From positions 878,001-942,000 of the forward strand of contig JAPWDM010000008.1 of NCBI GenBank assembly GCA_035578155.1: 64,000 bases of DNA, in the 5' to 3' direction. Under the pieces are notes generated by a model, which was not told the origin of the DNA, ran no database searches, and saw only the letters and a list, made by a program, of their open reading frames with translations. The first letter of the stretch is position 1, and every line of letters begins with the position of its first letter. Below, in pieces: positions 37,601-48,075 of the stretch. The DNA is from Brachynemurus nebulosus. Its lineage: Eukaryota; Arthropoda; Insecta; Neuroptera; Myrmeleontidae. The position numbers and the translations under genes are program-made.

Positions 37601-38176
37601 GATTATAAATTTTTGGATTCAGAAAAAGTAGGTATAATATTTTTCAAAAGGACTAAAATCCACCCAGCATGTTTCTGTCGAAAATTCAAAAATATTCATT
37701 TAAATTGTAATCTTTTCTTCTCATTTCATTGTTGTAAAATGAAATGTTATAATTTTTTATTTCCCATTTCTTGAAAACTATTTGAAAAGATATCAGAACA
37801 TCAAACATTCTATACGACAATAAAGTTATAATATTTTTATGTTTTCTTTCAAAAGACAAGCCCCCTCATAAAAGAATGGGTCGGATTACGTCCAGCCAGG
37901 GACTGTGTCCGTTTAGAATTGGAAATTATCGAACCACCACGAGCACCATCTAAAAGCACTACAGGGATTTCAACTGCCCAACAGGGACAAACATTGTCGT
38001 CTGCAACGAAGACGAGGAAATCTTTGATTGTCATCCATAACTATGGCCACGGCGGAGCGGGGGTGACACTCAGTTGGGGATGTGCGCTCAATGTCACCGA
38101 ACTCGTTGGCGAGGCTCTCGAACATTTATCGTCAACAGAAAAAACAACTACGAAAAATATTCAAAGTCATCTTTAA
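33417..38176 (+). CDS. DDO: D-aspartate/D-amino-acid oxidase-type flavoenzyme, six exons, 378 aa
   Basis: Exons read as 33417-33610, 34914-35129, 35200-35428, 35487-35545, 35878-35995 and 37856-38176. All introns are GT..AG, all phases close, and the joined frame is 378 residues plus TAA. The family oxidises D-amino acids with FAD to 2-oxo acids, ammonia and H2O2 in peroxisomes. Visible motifs: the dinucleotide-binding GGGVIG (residues 10-15), DGSAGLWMPYLL (45-56), KWSKxT (66-71), a glycine-rich GGT (about 239-241), the GLRPxRxxVRLE block (282-293) that carries the carboxylate-binding arginine in the family, and NYGHGGxG (334-341). The protein ends in S-H-L, a PTS1 signal. GGTHQ and RGQVARVRAPWV look closer to D-aspartate oxidase than to D-amino-acid oxidase, but the substrate is inferred. 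The length exceeds the usual 335-350 because of a Ser/Thr/Lys-rich insert at about 298-327. The start codon is the first Met, directly before the beta strand of the FAD motif. Confidence 0.93.
33702..33770 (+). repeat. AAGTGC hairpin motif in intron 1
   Basis: CACTAAGTGCATGTTGGATC followed by CGCATTTCACCTGTGTTCCG; a member of the dispersed AAGTGC..GTTCCG family. Confidence 0.5.
33882..34026. repeat. Long hairpin in intron 1 (62-bp arms)
   Basis: 33882-33943 and 33964-34026 are complements with few mismatches, for example AAAACTCTTATGACATGTTT against AAACATGTCATAAGAGTTTT. The 20-nt loop itself contains GGTCAATATGACC. It could be a foldback element. Confidence 0.8.
34273..34755 (+). mobile_element. 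(TA)n-bearing family, well-preserved full copy in intron 1
   Basis: It runs from ATACCCCTGTCGCAGCATCC to GAATTCCATTCTGGAAATTT and GCTAA, with a TA tract at 34599-34669. It shows the whole layout: 5' block with TAGCGAATTTCC, body, microsatellite, CCCGGGCTC block and 3' hairpin. The 182-codon frame crossing it is not a gene. Confidence 0.88.
34599..34669. repeat. (TA)n microsatellite
   Basis: Long TA tract inside the intron-1 element; a candidate polymorphic locus. Confidence 0.95.
34914..35129 (+). CDS. DDO: Oxidase exon 2
   Basis: It follows a long T-tract and TAG acceptor and encodes residues 65-136. The run KWSKATYNHFHHLW followed by SGLADVTGVSL matches the family's region after the first FAD motif. 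The donor is gtagta. The exon has no internal Met-initiated frame of its own and is missed by simple ORF finding. Confidence 0.9.
35200..35428 (+). CDS. DDO: Oxidase exon 3
   Basis: The acceptor is tttacag. The exon encodes residues 137-213, including GGFYFTAFTCEPVKWLPYL and the INCCGISARDVV segment, equivalent to the family's VNCxGxxxxxL strand, then RGQVAR. It ends in AGG before gttggc, a weaker donor than the others. Confidence 0.9.
35487..35545 (+). CDS. DDO: Oxidase exon 4 (59-nt microexon)
   Basis: It encodes VRAPWVFHAMFSEDNYIIP. The preceding intron is only 58 nt and ends in ttttttag; the donor is gtaagt. The APWVxHxxxxxxxYIIP pattern is typical of this family and confirms the frame. 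Confidence 0.9.
35878..35995 (+). CDS. DDO: Oxidase exon 5
   Basis: The acceptor is ctcaag. It encodes N233 to K272, including VILGGTHQEHNYS and the GCYQLIPGLK segment. The GGTxQ sequence is the D-aspartate-oxidase-like form of this motif. The donor is gtaact. Confidence 0.9.
36036..36185 (+). repeat. Single relative of the 26-kb tandem unit, intron 5
   Basis: CTTAACGACTTGACC, CATTTCACCCCGGGAAAATG and CTCAGTCCCGAAGG parallel the 150-bp units at 26190-27130. Confidence 0.45.
36404..37630 (+). repeat. Tandem duplication of about 220 bp, second unit split by a TTAA element
   Basis: Units starting TACGAGCGCCYGGATCATT at about 36404 and 36617 share ATTATAAAAYGTGAAAAATG and TGAGTKTGARTTTTACAAC. 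The second continues after the TTAA element at 37550 (GAAATTTAATT, then GCAGTGTTTATTTAGTGAAG). A related inverted piece, CGGGCGCTCGTACTAG, is at about 35600 in intron 4. Confidence 0.65.
36759..37549 (-). mobile_element. TTAA-flanked element, family ii, in intron 5 of the oxidase
   Basis: Reverse-oriented copy of 16620-17526, with TTAA at 36759 and 37546 and shared internal stretches such as GTGCAGTGTGACGATCCGAA. It lies inside the second unit of a tandem duplication whose first unit gives a rough empty-site comparison. Confidence 0.8.
37856..38176 (+). CDS. DDO: Oxidase exon 6: substrate-arginine block, NYGHGG, SHL terminus
   Basis: The acceptor is tttcaaaag. It encodes residues 273-378: EWVGLRPARDCVRLE, then a low-complexity insert, SLIVIHNYGHGGAGVTLSWG, and a Lys/Thr-rich tail ending in SHL. 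The intron before it is 1860 nt and mostly repeats. Confidence 0.92.
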   Translation, partial: TSPLIKEWVGLRPARDCVRLELEIIEPPRAPSKSTTGISTAQQGQTLSSATKTRKSLIVIHNYGHGGAGVTLSWGCALNVTELVGEALEHLSSTEKTTTKNIQSHL

Positions 38177-38346
38177 ATGGATTTATATCAGTGAATACAC
38201 GGTATATATGGGACACCCTGTATCCGTAGAGAGAAAGTTTATGGTTTCAGTGGTGTATATAGAGGCGTTACACAAAAGTTTGAGAATTTTTTTTTTTTTG
38301 TATTTATTTTTGCGAAAAATATAAAACCATTATTTTTTTGTGACTA

Positions 38347-38352
38347 AATAAA
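38347..38352 (+). terminator. Polyadenylation signal AATAAA of the oxidase gene
   Basis: Canonical hexamer about 170 nt after the oxidase stop codon, in a short 3' region free of recognisable repeats. Confidence 0.6.
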
Positions 38353-38640
38353 GTAATGTAATTTATAATTTATGTGTATTAGGTTGTTTGTTAAATTCTT
38401 TCCAAATAAAAGGTTCCTTAGGGAGTTTCCTTGAACGATTCCAGGTATGGTAACAATACGAACGATCGAAGATTAATAACAGCACTGCACAATTTTGAGC
38501 CGGTGTTAAGTTACTTATAATATAATAGGTTTACAATGTACATGATAAGTACAAAAAATATTCTTTAGACGTGTTAATAATTGATTTTATAATACATTTT
38601 GTAGGGTTCCGTAATCAAAATCGTCATGATTTTTTCTCAA
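38353..38640. other. Spacer after the oxidase gene
   Basis: AT-rich; GGTAACAATACGAACG near 38450 is loosely repeated at 40305. No gene. Confidence 0.35.
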
Positions 38641-39302
38641 TTTATACCCTCCTCACCGTACTTTAGAGGCTCAATTTTGAGGCGATTTTTCGGGCGTAAT
38701 AAAAAAGAAAAACAGTAAACATTTTTAGTATTCATTTTTTTTAACAGCTTTCTTATTAATATTTGAAAAGTATAAAGATGTATAAAAATTTAAAAAAAAA
38801 AATTTCAAAATTGAAATCCGTATTGAGGCCAGCAAAGTGGGGACTCAAAAAAAAGGTGTATCCTCTGGTTGGCGTGAGTCCCACCCTCCTGGTGATCTGA
38901 AACATAAAATTTTAGTTAATTCTTAATAAACAAGGATGTAAAATTAGTTGGAAAATCGATTTAAAAATACATCCAAAAAAAAAATCCAAAAATCCTTACG
39001 TCGGACCAATTTTGATAGTATTAAGAAGGTCTGTACCAAATTTCAAGTAAATCGATCCATTAGAACTTGAGATATCATGTCAACCGTATCGAAAAAAGTA
39101 GTTTCGAGTAATTTATATTAAACATTTGAATTTAACACTGAAAAGATACACAATACACAAGGAAAAAATAACCATAACTCCGAAAATAATTCGAAGTTCC
39201 ATAAATCCTTTTGTAGGCTTATTCTTAAAGGTCTAAACTTTGAAAATATGAAAAAAACAAATCGATTTTTTCGAATTTCTCTAGACTAGAATACCCCCTT
39301 AA
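38641..39302 (-). mobile_element. TTAA-flanked element, family v, reverse copy
   Basis: The end TAGACTAGAATACCCCC followed by TTAA (39299) is the complement of the start at 53204, and the body matches through CTTACGTCGGACCAATTTTG and TTGAGATATCATGTCAACCG. The left end is decayed, around ATACCCTCCTCACCG. Confidence 0.7.
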
Positions 39303-40780
39303 TTCTCTCACTGTGCGTCCAAATTTTCGCCAGTCCAGCAAAGAAAAAAGTAGCCCAAGTAGAGAACTTTACAAAATATCCTTTCAAAATGTTGAAATTT
39401 CGTTACGCAATTGACCCTCACAGTAATGGATACATGCGCAACTGGCATTACCGAATACAGTAAAAAAAAACCGCTACTTACTGATTACGGAACCCTGATT
39501 TAATACGCGCCTAGCACGCATTTGGTTGTTGTTTTATTTTTACACTTCATTAACTCCATCTGCTTGCTAATATTTTTTCAATGATCCAAATCAAATTTGT
39601 TAAAAATCAATTCTTTTGTAAGTATACATAGATATACAACAAATTTATACATTTTTGACATTTCATTTCTAGCAGAAATAGATGGATACGAATATTCTGT
39701 CTCTTTTTACCACGTTTTTTGTCGTCTTTGTTTTGTTGTTAAAACTGTCAAACTTCAAAAAACCCATTCTGTAAATATTATATTAAAAATTAAAATTCTT
39801 ACAGCAAATATTTTGAAATTTTAGCGGAAAATTATAAGGAAAATGTACTAACACTATTTTTAATAATGATTTTTTACTGTAAGAATTCATTCTGATTCTA
39901 GAAACCAATAAAATTTAATGTAAATAAACTTTATAATCACGCTGTATTTGTAGAGGTAGCCGTTTGTGTTAATACTCGGGCTATAAAAGGCAATATAATA
40001 ATATTTCGTTAATAAAACATTTAAAATTTAAGTGAAGATTAACCGTTGTAAAATTATATAATTCCCTATAATAAATGTTGAAATATTATATTCTTTTATA
40101 ACCTGCTATTTTGAAATTTTTAAATATACCTACAAAAATTTTCTTTTTTTTGGGGGAATTTTTATAATACCTACCTCTAAAGTTATAAAAATTGCTCTAA
40201 TACTATTGCCCATTCGTACTGATAAAAAATGTTTTTCTGAAAAATCAAGTTAAGCCCAAAATAATTTTGCCAAGAATATCATAAAGTTTCTGGTCCAAAT
40301 ATGGCAACAATACGCTTGGAAATCCAATAAATATATATAAATAAATAACTAATAAAAATGCTTTTATTATAAAACATAAATAAAAGGAAATCGGTCAAGT
40401 GTAAGTAGTACTTACCCAAATAGTATTCCAAGCAACAAATATTGTCTTTATACAAAAGTTGCTCTCCTGATATTGTGACAATTTTTCCCGAAAAATGTAT
40501 GTAGGTATATTTGTTGAATTTGTGCTTTCAGTAATGGCTTTGAAAAATTTTCTAATTTCACCCCCCCCCCCCCGAAAATTAGTCTCTAAAATCAAAATTT
40601 CGCGTTTTGTAATTCATGTAGGTACATATATACATATAATTGGGTCATTGCCTTCTGTTTTTGTGGAATGATTCCATGAATGTTCCGCTTTGCAAGATTT
40701 TGATACGGAACACTAAAAGTACCGGTGAGTATGTATTAAAAAAATAAAAAATACAATTCAAAGAAAAATATTTATTTCAA
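39303..40780. other. Gene-free stretch with AAGTGC motifs
   Basis: Motif-family members at 39472-39530 (reverse; TACGCGCCTAGCACGC) and 40391-40440, the latter with a GATACGGAACACTAAAAG mate at 40700. A poly-C run of about 15 lies at 40559. Confidence 0.45.
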
Positions 40781-42829
40781 GCATATATTTGTATTCTTAC
40801 TTTACCATTTTTATAAGATGAAAAATTTTTATAAGTATTTTTTTCAAAAAAAAAAAAAATAATAATAATAATAATAACCTTATTTATTATTGTTTCTTTA
40901 CAAAATAGCATTTTAAATTTATAAAATATTGTAAAGAGAATCCATATATACGTTTTACAGGGCCCCTTTTCTATAAACTTATAAAATACAATGTTGCTAC
41001 CGTTTATGGATATCAAATACTTTGTATAATATCTGAAAATAAAAAAAAAAGTTATTAAAATATTAAAATACACATTTTTTATATTTTGTTATTTAATTTC
41101 AACATTCAAACAAGAAAATGGACGTTTGTAAGGCTAAAAATCTACTCTAAATAATCTAAATATATTATACCATGCGCGGATACAGTCTGGAGGCTTGTGG
41201 GGGGTCAGGAACCCCCACACATTATTGAATTCAAACTAAACTACATATTAAATCCGATTTAACTACTTTTATAAAAATTTTTCAATGCCTTAAAAAATGG
41301 TAAATAAAATAACCGAATAATGAAATTTATTGGAAGTAAATTGTGGGTTTTCAGGGTCACTCTGTTCATTTTTACCAAAATTAGGCCGCACCCTTATCTT
41401 TTCAATTATTATCTCAGTTTTAGTGTGAAATATGTACTTTTAGTAAGCGTTTTAAAAAAAAAAGTGACCCCTTCGTAATTTACAACCGGATCCGCCCCTG
41501 ATTTAAACGCTAAACTCAAAAAAATTGACAGATACTGTTAAATAACAAAAATTATAAGGATTTTAAATATTATTTACATTTATTTACCTAAGCCAAACTA
41601 AAGTATTTAAGTATTTCTTTTTAAAAAAAATAAAATTATCCACAGAGTAGGCAGAAAATATCGACGAAAAAAGGGGATCGGAATGAAAGGGGGGCGTTAG
41701 CGAAACAATTTTACCAATAAATATTTTTGTTACAAAAATTACAATTTAAAAAAAAAAATTTTATGTAAATCAAAATTCCCAATTAATTTATAATAAATAA
41801 TTTATTTGCCTGATAATTATATATTTTATAATATATATTATATTCATAATTAATTAGAAAATGTTATATATAAATTATAAACTCCATTAATATTTATAAT
41901 TAGTTTGCAATACAATTAAAATTGATAATTAATATTACAATAATTATTATTAATTAATATATCTATATTTAAATCAGTTGGAATCTGGGAAATTGACTGT
42001 TGAAGTAAACTAATTTCACGAGTAAGAACTTCCCAATGTTTTAATTTCACAACAATTTAGTTCAGTATTAATTGTTTTTATATAACGTCCGTATTACAAT
42101 GAAAAAGATACTGGGCCAACGGGGTGTGGCACACAGCTTCCTCGTATGTACTCATAACTTTAGTTGCCTCGAAAGCCAAATGTTTGTTTAAAAATTACAT
42201 CTCTAATATTTTTCCGTACAAAACATGACGATCTATTCTATAAATAAAATTTATCAACCTTAAAACAAAACAAAAATTATGTCAAATGTTTTAAAACAAA
42301 AGTAACACGTATTTTGTTTTTTGTTTTCTTTCTTGTATACGAACAAAATAAATTTATGTAATTTTATTTGAAGTAGTACATTCGGTAATAAAATAACAAT
42401 TTCAAATTTATTATTAAACCAATATATTGATAAAAGAAACCGTACTGTTTGTAGAACCCCAATACTCTTATTTCTTGGGGTGGTATTTGGTTACCATGGG
42501 CGACCCCGTTTTTTTACTAATTAAAAAAAAAATGTTTTTCGTTGAATGTGAATCCACTGTTGTATTATAAATTTCGTTTTCTTGGGTAAATACTTTTAAA
42601 ATTATTTAAAAAAAAAATTTTGTAAAAATAATTTCATTCAAACAGATCAGAAGTAAACCAAATTAAAGAAAGGGTGATTTTTGAAGAGGGGAATACAAGG
42701 TGCGTTTTTTTTTGGAAGGAATGACACGGTACAGGAGACGTTTGAAAATCCGGATTTCTTACTTCAGGCCATTGTAAGCCAATAAATCCGTTTAAACATA
42801 ACGGACAAAATTTCAAAATGATTAAAATA
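40781..42829. other. Gene-free, very AT-rich stretch
   Basis: 41172-41512 begins CATGCGCGGATACAG and ends GGATCCGCCCCTG, faintly like hAT tips, but the target duplication is unconvincing. An ATAATA run lies at 40858. 41800-41960 is almost pure A/T. No gene. Confidence 0.4.
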
Positions 42830-43134
42830 CCACTGTCGCAGCATCCTGCATAACATAGCGAATTTCCATTTATAAAAATTAGTTTTTCTCGGAAAACAGT
42901 TGACCTAGAAAAATAGTTTAAAGACCTTTTTTATGTAATTTTTTCTCCTCTTTTAAATGGTGTAAAAAAAATGTCGAAAAAATTTTTGAATAAGTGGAAA
43001 TTTTGGCAAAAAACTAATTTTTTGTAAGAACAAAAACCACGTTCCTGGCATCCGACGTGTCTGGCTGAAGAACTCACGAGTTTGGGACTTCCAACATTTT
43101 CACAGGACATTTCGATCGAGAGTTGTCGTGCGGG

Positions 43135-43219
<85 letters not shown>

Positions 43220-43332
43220 TTTAGTGAATATTATTTTCGGTTCCTAGGGACCTCAAAACCATGGTTCCGGCCTCAAGTCGCGTCATGACAGTGGCTGTAA
43301 TAGTTGAATTCCATTCTGGAAATTCCCTAAAA
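42830..43332 (+). mobile_element. (TA)n-bearing family, full copy
   Basis: 5' CACTGTCGCAGCATCCTGCA, body, TA tract 43137-43216, AATTTTAGTGAATATTATTT, then AGTTGAATTCCATTCTGGAA and ATTCCCTAAA at the 3' end. About 90 percent like the copies at 34273 and 54909. Confidence 0.88.
43137..43216. repeat. (TA)n microsatellite
   Basis: Pure TA, about 40 units, inside the family copy at 42830. Confidence 0.95.
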
Positions 43333-44234
43333 AGCGTTATTGGAAGAAAACGAATTTTGCCTAAAATTTGGCAACATCTGGTAACATCTGGCATCGTCGC
43401 ATCAAATGAAAGCATGATATGAGACCCAAAAATAAAATAAAGTCATGTAATTAACCTACAAAACCGTTGTTAAGCAAAAAAAATTTTCCAAAAATTCCAG
43501 ATTTTTAAAAAAAAAAAAAAAGAACAAATTTATCAGTGTTATCTTTTCTACGGTACCAATTAACTGTCATGGTCCCTCTACGGGCTGTTAAATTTACTAA
43601 AAAAAATATCAATACTAAAATTTCTGTCTCGCCCCTCCAACGAAAAAGGGGATCACACACAAAAATGCATTAAATCGTTATGGTAGTTAGCAACAATTAA
43701 ACGATAATACTCGACAACAACAGAATTCAAATGGTCTTTCAAATGGAAATTTTATGTTAAAATATTTAAATTTAAAAAAGAGAAGAAAAGATCTTCTTTG
43801 TTCGTTTTCTATTTTTTTTTTCGTTCGAAATAACAAAAAGATATAAAAAAAAATTTCATCTTTATAATAAATTATAATTTATTGTTATAATTTTTTTTCA
43901 TTATTCTTGGTGCCGTAAAGCGAAAAATTATTCTCAATTGTATTTTTATTCTGCCATTTGTACTCTGTCCATCTGCATCTTTATAATATAATCTTGATTT
44001 AAAACAACGCAGCATTTTGATGAAATTAAATTTAAATGGAAAATGAAGAAAAAAAATGTATAGGGACTAAAGTCGAAGAAAACAAATGAATCCAGCAATT
44101 CCATTCGTCTAATTTCTCAAGTCCATCAAAGTAAACCAATTTTTATTGCTTTCAATTCTAGTGAATTCACTATGGAATTAACCCACCCCTATATTTGGAG
44201 TATAACAGCTATAAAAATTAATGTTAATGACTTT
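43333..44234. other. Gene-free stretch
   Basis: AT-rich with A-runs and T-runs; no gene or element border recognised. Confidence 0.4.
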
Positions 44235-45089
44235 TTAAGGGGGGAGTTCACGCCAGGAACGGTTAATAAACTCGTTTTTTGTTTTTATTTTGTTCTGTGG
44301 TTCTTTACAAACACGGTGATATATAAAACATGGCCAAAATTTTTTTTTTTTCAAGCAGGAAAATATTTATTTGTGAGCCGCTGCACAGCCAAGTTGTTGC
44401 TTCTTTGCAAACAACGCTCGCCCCCCCCCCCCTCGCGATTTGATCAATAATATTTAGTTTTGGTGTGTACATGAGTTATAGTATGCACGAAACAGGAACA
44501 AGAGGGGACATTGTATGGGGCTGGACAGTTTTAATAAACAGTGACTAAACCGCTTCTTTTGTTATTATTATTTTTGTTTTTTACCGTTTCCCGAAAGTTG
44601 TGTCTCTTCCGACAAGGAAAATCATATCTCTAGTACTAGAAAAGATAGAGACTTAATTTTTTTTATTTTGTTCATAAACATATTGCGCATAAAGTGGAGT
44701 ATGCTTTTTCAATTTGAACAATTGTAACTATTTTTAAACAATTTCTTAAAATAAAAAAATTGGGTTTTATAATTTTTAGACGTTTGGGATTACAATTTTA
44801 TAGTTAATTTTTAAAATTACCTGAAATCAATACTCAGCTTTATGGATAGGCCCTTTAGGAATAAAGTAATGAAAAAATATTTAAAAAAGATTCATTAGTT
44901 TTTGAGATATGGCGTTCCTTGTAAGCGCTTAAAAACTTATGGAATAGGGTCCTCTCCCCCACAGGGAAGAGCAATAAATGTTTCAAAAACAAAATTTTCC
45001 ATTTGAAACCCTCCCTAATTTGAAAAAAAAATTTCAACAAGCAAAATAATCATAAATAAAAAAGTTGCCTTTTTATTTGAACTCCTCCA
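44235..45089 (+). mobile_element. TTAA-flanked element, family iii, copy 2
   Basis: The left border TTAAGGGGGGAGTTC is intact. The right end reads GAACTCCTCCATCG with the TTAA lost or mutated. About 90 percent identity to 31468-32344, with an extra AACAAGAGGGGACATTG patch near 44500. Confidence 0.75.
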
Positions 45090-45116
45090 TCGTTATTAAA
45101 TTAAATTTTAAAAAAA

Positions 45117-45190
45117 TCACTGAAAGGACCCAGACTGGAACCCGTAACCTCAGGACACGGAGGAGATGCCTCTAACCACACGTCTATTTT
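45117..45190 (-). ncRNA. tRNA-like remnant (SINE head or degraded tRNA)
   Basis: The minus strand reads TGTGGTTAGAGGCATCTCC (A-box-like) and, about 25 bp on, GGTTACGGGTTCCAGTCT (B-box-like). The acceptor stem does not pair and the anticodon loop is unclear, so it is a tRNA-derived repeat rather than a working tRNA. Confidence 0.45.
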
Positions 45191-46885
45191 ATCTCTGACT
45201 GAACACTACATTAAATTCAGATATAACAGACATTAAAATTAAAACTTAAAGGACTTTTTTTCGAAAATGGCTTGCTAGTGAACAGACAGACAGACAAAAA
45301 TTTTAAAGATATCTATGTACATCGATAACTATTTACACTGGCGGTACAATTTTTAAAAAATATTCCATGTACAGAATTAGTCTCGTTACAGTTTTATTAT
45401 ACGTATAGATTTTCTGATTCAAAGAGATATATAATATTCTATAAATTATTAAATATGAATATAATAATTCATAAAAATAGATATACTTAATATTATATTG
45501 TTTCAATTGAATTATTTATTACGTAAGATAAGAAATAATACATTTAAGAAATTTTATAGTACATTATTATAATATATGTATTTATTTAATTGCCAATATA
45601 ACATCTGTACGTAACATAATTGGATAGCAATTTAAATTTTTTAGGATTTCGTAGAACATCTATCTACGAAATTCTTATATCTTCGCACTTTCCTCAGAAT
45701 AGTCCTCTGTCAACTCGCACTTCACGAACATTTTATTTTTCTAATGACATAAGCTCTCGCTTGCATGCAGTAATTAGGGTTTATTTATAATAATAAAAAA
45801 AACATATTTAAACCAGTAATATATTCGAATTTATTGCTAGTTATTTAATAATTTAACTCATATTCATTAATTTTTACATTCATTCGTCTTTTTGTTATTT
45901 TAAAAGCATTTTTTTAATTATCGGAATGTAAAGTAAATGAAAAAAAAATATTGGCACCCATGGTTGTCATATGAAATGGATATTTATGTATAATTTACAG
46001 AATACTTAAATATTCTTTTCTCTTTCTCTGTTGTTTATAAACATGTGTATATATACATCTCTTTTTATCAGATTTATCTTAATTCAAAAGGATATTTTGA
46101 TTTCAGAACAGCTAGTGTCATCTCTGTTCGAATTTATAAACTATAATACAGGAGATTTCAAAAGATTAACATATTTTTTTATATTTTTTCAAATAAATTT
46201 ATATTTTACAGTTAATTACGGGTAAATTGACTATTCATACATGTGTGTATTATAAAAGTATGTATTATAAAAGAGAAATAAATTAAGTTTAGAGAAAAGA
46301 GAAATAAATTAAAAATAAAAATAATTTTATTCGGAGATTAAACTGACAGATTTGTATCATAGAGATATAATTTGTTCATATTTTCTCTATTTTATTTTTA
46401 GTTTACAAGTTTTGGTTAAAAAGCCACGTGTGATTTAAATATACATATTCGAATTTTACTTTTGTAAACAGTTTGTTTTAAAAAAATTTATCACAGGCTT
46501 GAAATTGTTTAAAATAAAACATGAATTCTTAGGTATTGTTATTAATTACTGATTATAAAAACGTGGTAAGTAAAATGATATATTTTACATATATTATTAT
46601 TTTTTCATTTATTTTGTACTAGGTATAACTTTAGAAATAAAAATGTCATCTATATCTCCGGGTTAATTCTGTGAGCAGAATCTATTTCATCTGATTGGTC
46701 AACATCAGAAGACGAGGTAAAAAACATTTGCATTCCTCGGGCACGTCAATGTATTCTACGAAGTTGAATTTAAAATGCGTTTTCGTTTGACAAAAGCTGT
46801 TCGCTTCACAAAAATTCAGTTATCAGGTGACTAAAATGCAGAAACATTTAGAAATACAAAATGTTATTTTTCAATAAATGTTTAG
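45191..46885. other. Gene-free, very AT-rich stretch
   Basis: 45285-45320 (CAGACAGACAGACAAAAATT) resembles the complement of the CTGTCTGTCTGT start at 26192. No exon could be found that would join the transposase fragment at 46886. Confidence 0.4.
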
Positions 46886-47425
46886 GTTGTGTGCGGTACA
46901 CAATTAAAAATTATGAACGTGGTTGCACGCTGGTCAGGTTCCACTCACGACAGCCACATTTTTGATGCATCGTTAATTAAAGCCCAATTCGAAAATAATG
47001 AATTTAATAATAAATATCTGTTAGGAAATAGTGCATACGCTTACAGACGATATTTATTGGCCCCGCTTTTACGCCCAAGGGAGCTACCAGTTAGCTGTTG
47101 TGCAAGACATTTCCATCCCCATGTCCCAGATGTCAGTAAGCCGAAGTATAGACAGGGTTACGAGGGCAATCAATGATGTAATATGTCCGCGGAAAATTAA
47201 CTTTTCTTTGGCGCCAAGGGAAATTGCAAATGCTAGGGCAAGGTATGTATAATTTAAAGAATTTACCACTCGGTTATAAACTTTTCATTTGTTTGAATTG
47301 ATAAATATTTGCATTTTTGTAGATTTTATGAAAAATACGGATTTCCCGGGGTAATTGCTGTAATTGATGGTACACACGTCGCTATTAATGCACCACTAGC
47401 GAGTCATACTGTATTCCCGGAGCAT
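46886..47425 (+). pseudogene. Harbinger-type (HARBI1-like) transposase, exons in swapped order
   Basis: The first block (46886-about 47083) follows a TTTAG acceptor-like site and encodes a C-terminal catalytic part, VVARWSGSTHDSHIFD through YLLAPLLRP. The aspartate in STHD (46949-46951) is the family's second acidic residue. In another frame, 47084-47242 plus 47323-47425 joined over an 80-nt GT..AG intron encode the upstream part: VVQDISIPMSQMSVSRSIDR, then FYEKYGFPGVIAVIDGTHVA, with the first catalytic Asp at 47366. In intact proteins the second block precedes the first. The glutamate region is missing, and after FPEHI the frame enters unrelated repeat. It is best read as two partial copies fused by deletion or rearrangement, not a working enzyme. 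The family identity rests on the IDGTH and GSTHD motifs. Confidence 0.8.
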
Positions 47426-47937
47426 ATTATATTAGGGTGTGCCAAAAAAAGTTTTTTTCTCGCTCTCCGCTCAAAATATCGTAGGATATGTCTAAACAAA
47501 CATCCTCACCAAAGAGCAGCTCAAAATTCCAATTTTTAGAGGTGCATCATCGAACCTAAAGTTTTCCCATTTAAATAACACAGGAAAAACGATTTTTTAT
47601 ATTATTTACTCCTGCAAACTATGAAGAAATTATTTTTCCATAAAATGAATCAAAGCACCTTATTAAGCATTAAATTGTGGACAAAAAATTTCATTGAGTC
47701 AAATTTCTATCACCAATATTTCACTTTCTACAGAGCCTTAAAATTTAAGTTTCTTGAAATTTTACTTTTTTTACATTTTTAAGCTAAACTATTAAAGATA
47801 GGACAAAAAGTTAAATGACAGTTTTGTAATCCAACTGACACTTTACAAAAAAGTTCCTTACAAATTTTTCGTATTACAAGTAGTTACAAAGTTACAGACC
47901 CTCAAAGTTTATTTTACTTATTTTTCTCCAGAAAGGA
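47426..47937. other. Gene-free stretch after the transposase remnant
   Basis: It starts with AGGGTGTGCCAAAAAAAGTT, which resembles a mariner-type tip, but no partner end was seen. The rest is anonymous. Confidence 0.35.
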
Positions 47938-48075
47938 AATTCAGCTATTACAGCTGGTGTCATGAAAAATCTGAACCTAAGATTATGACAGAAACTTGTT
48001 TTGAGACCTCGAGAAACCAAAAATGACCTTCATTAAAATTTCTTTTCGATGGTGTAAAAAAAAATTGAAAAATTT
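47938..48075 (-). mobile_element. (TA)n-bearing family, short 3' fragment
   Basis: GGAAATTCAGCTATTACAGC, TTGTTTTGAGACCTCGAGAA and CATTAAAATTTC in minus orientation. About 50 bp of it recurs inverted at 48164-48212, making a hairpin-like pair. Confidence 0.65.

Noticed and set aside
41172..41512. Possible hAT element with CATGCGCGGATACAG and CAGGGGCGGATCC tips
   Set aside because: Tips match poorly and the flanking octamers (TATTATAC, ATTTAAAC) are too different to call a duplication.
47437..47530. Mariner-like tip AGGGTGTGCCAAAAAAAG
   Set aside because: No complementary end in the window; insufficient for an element call.
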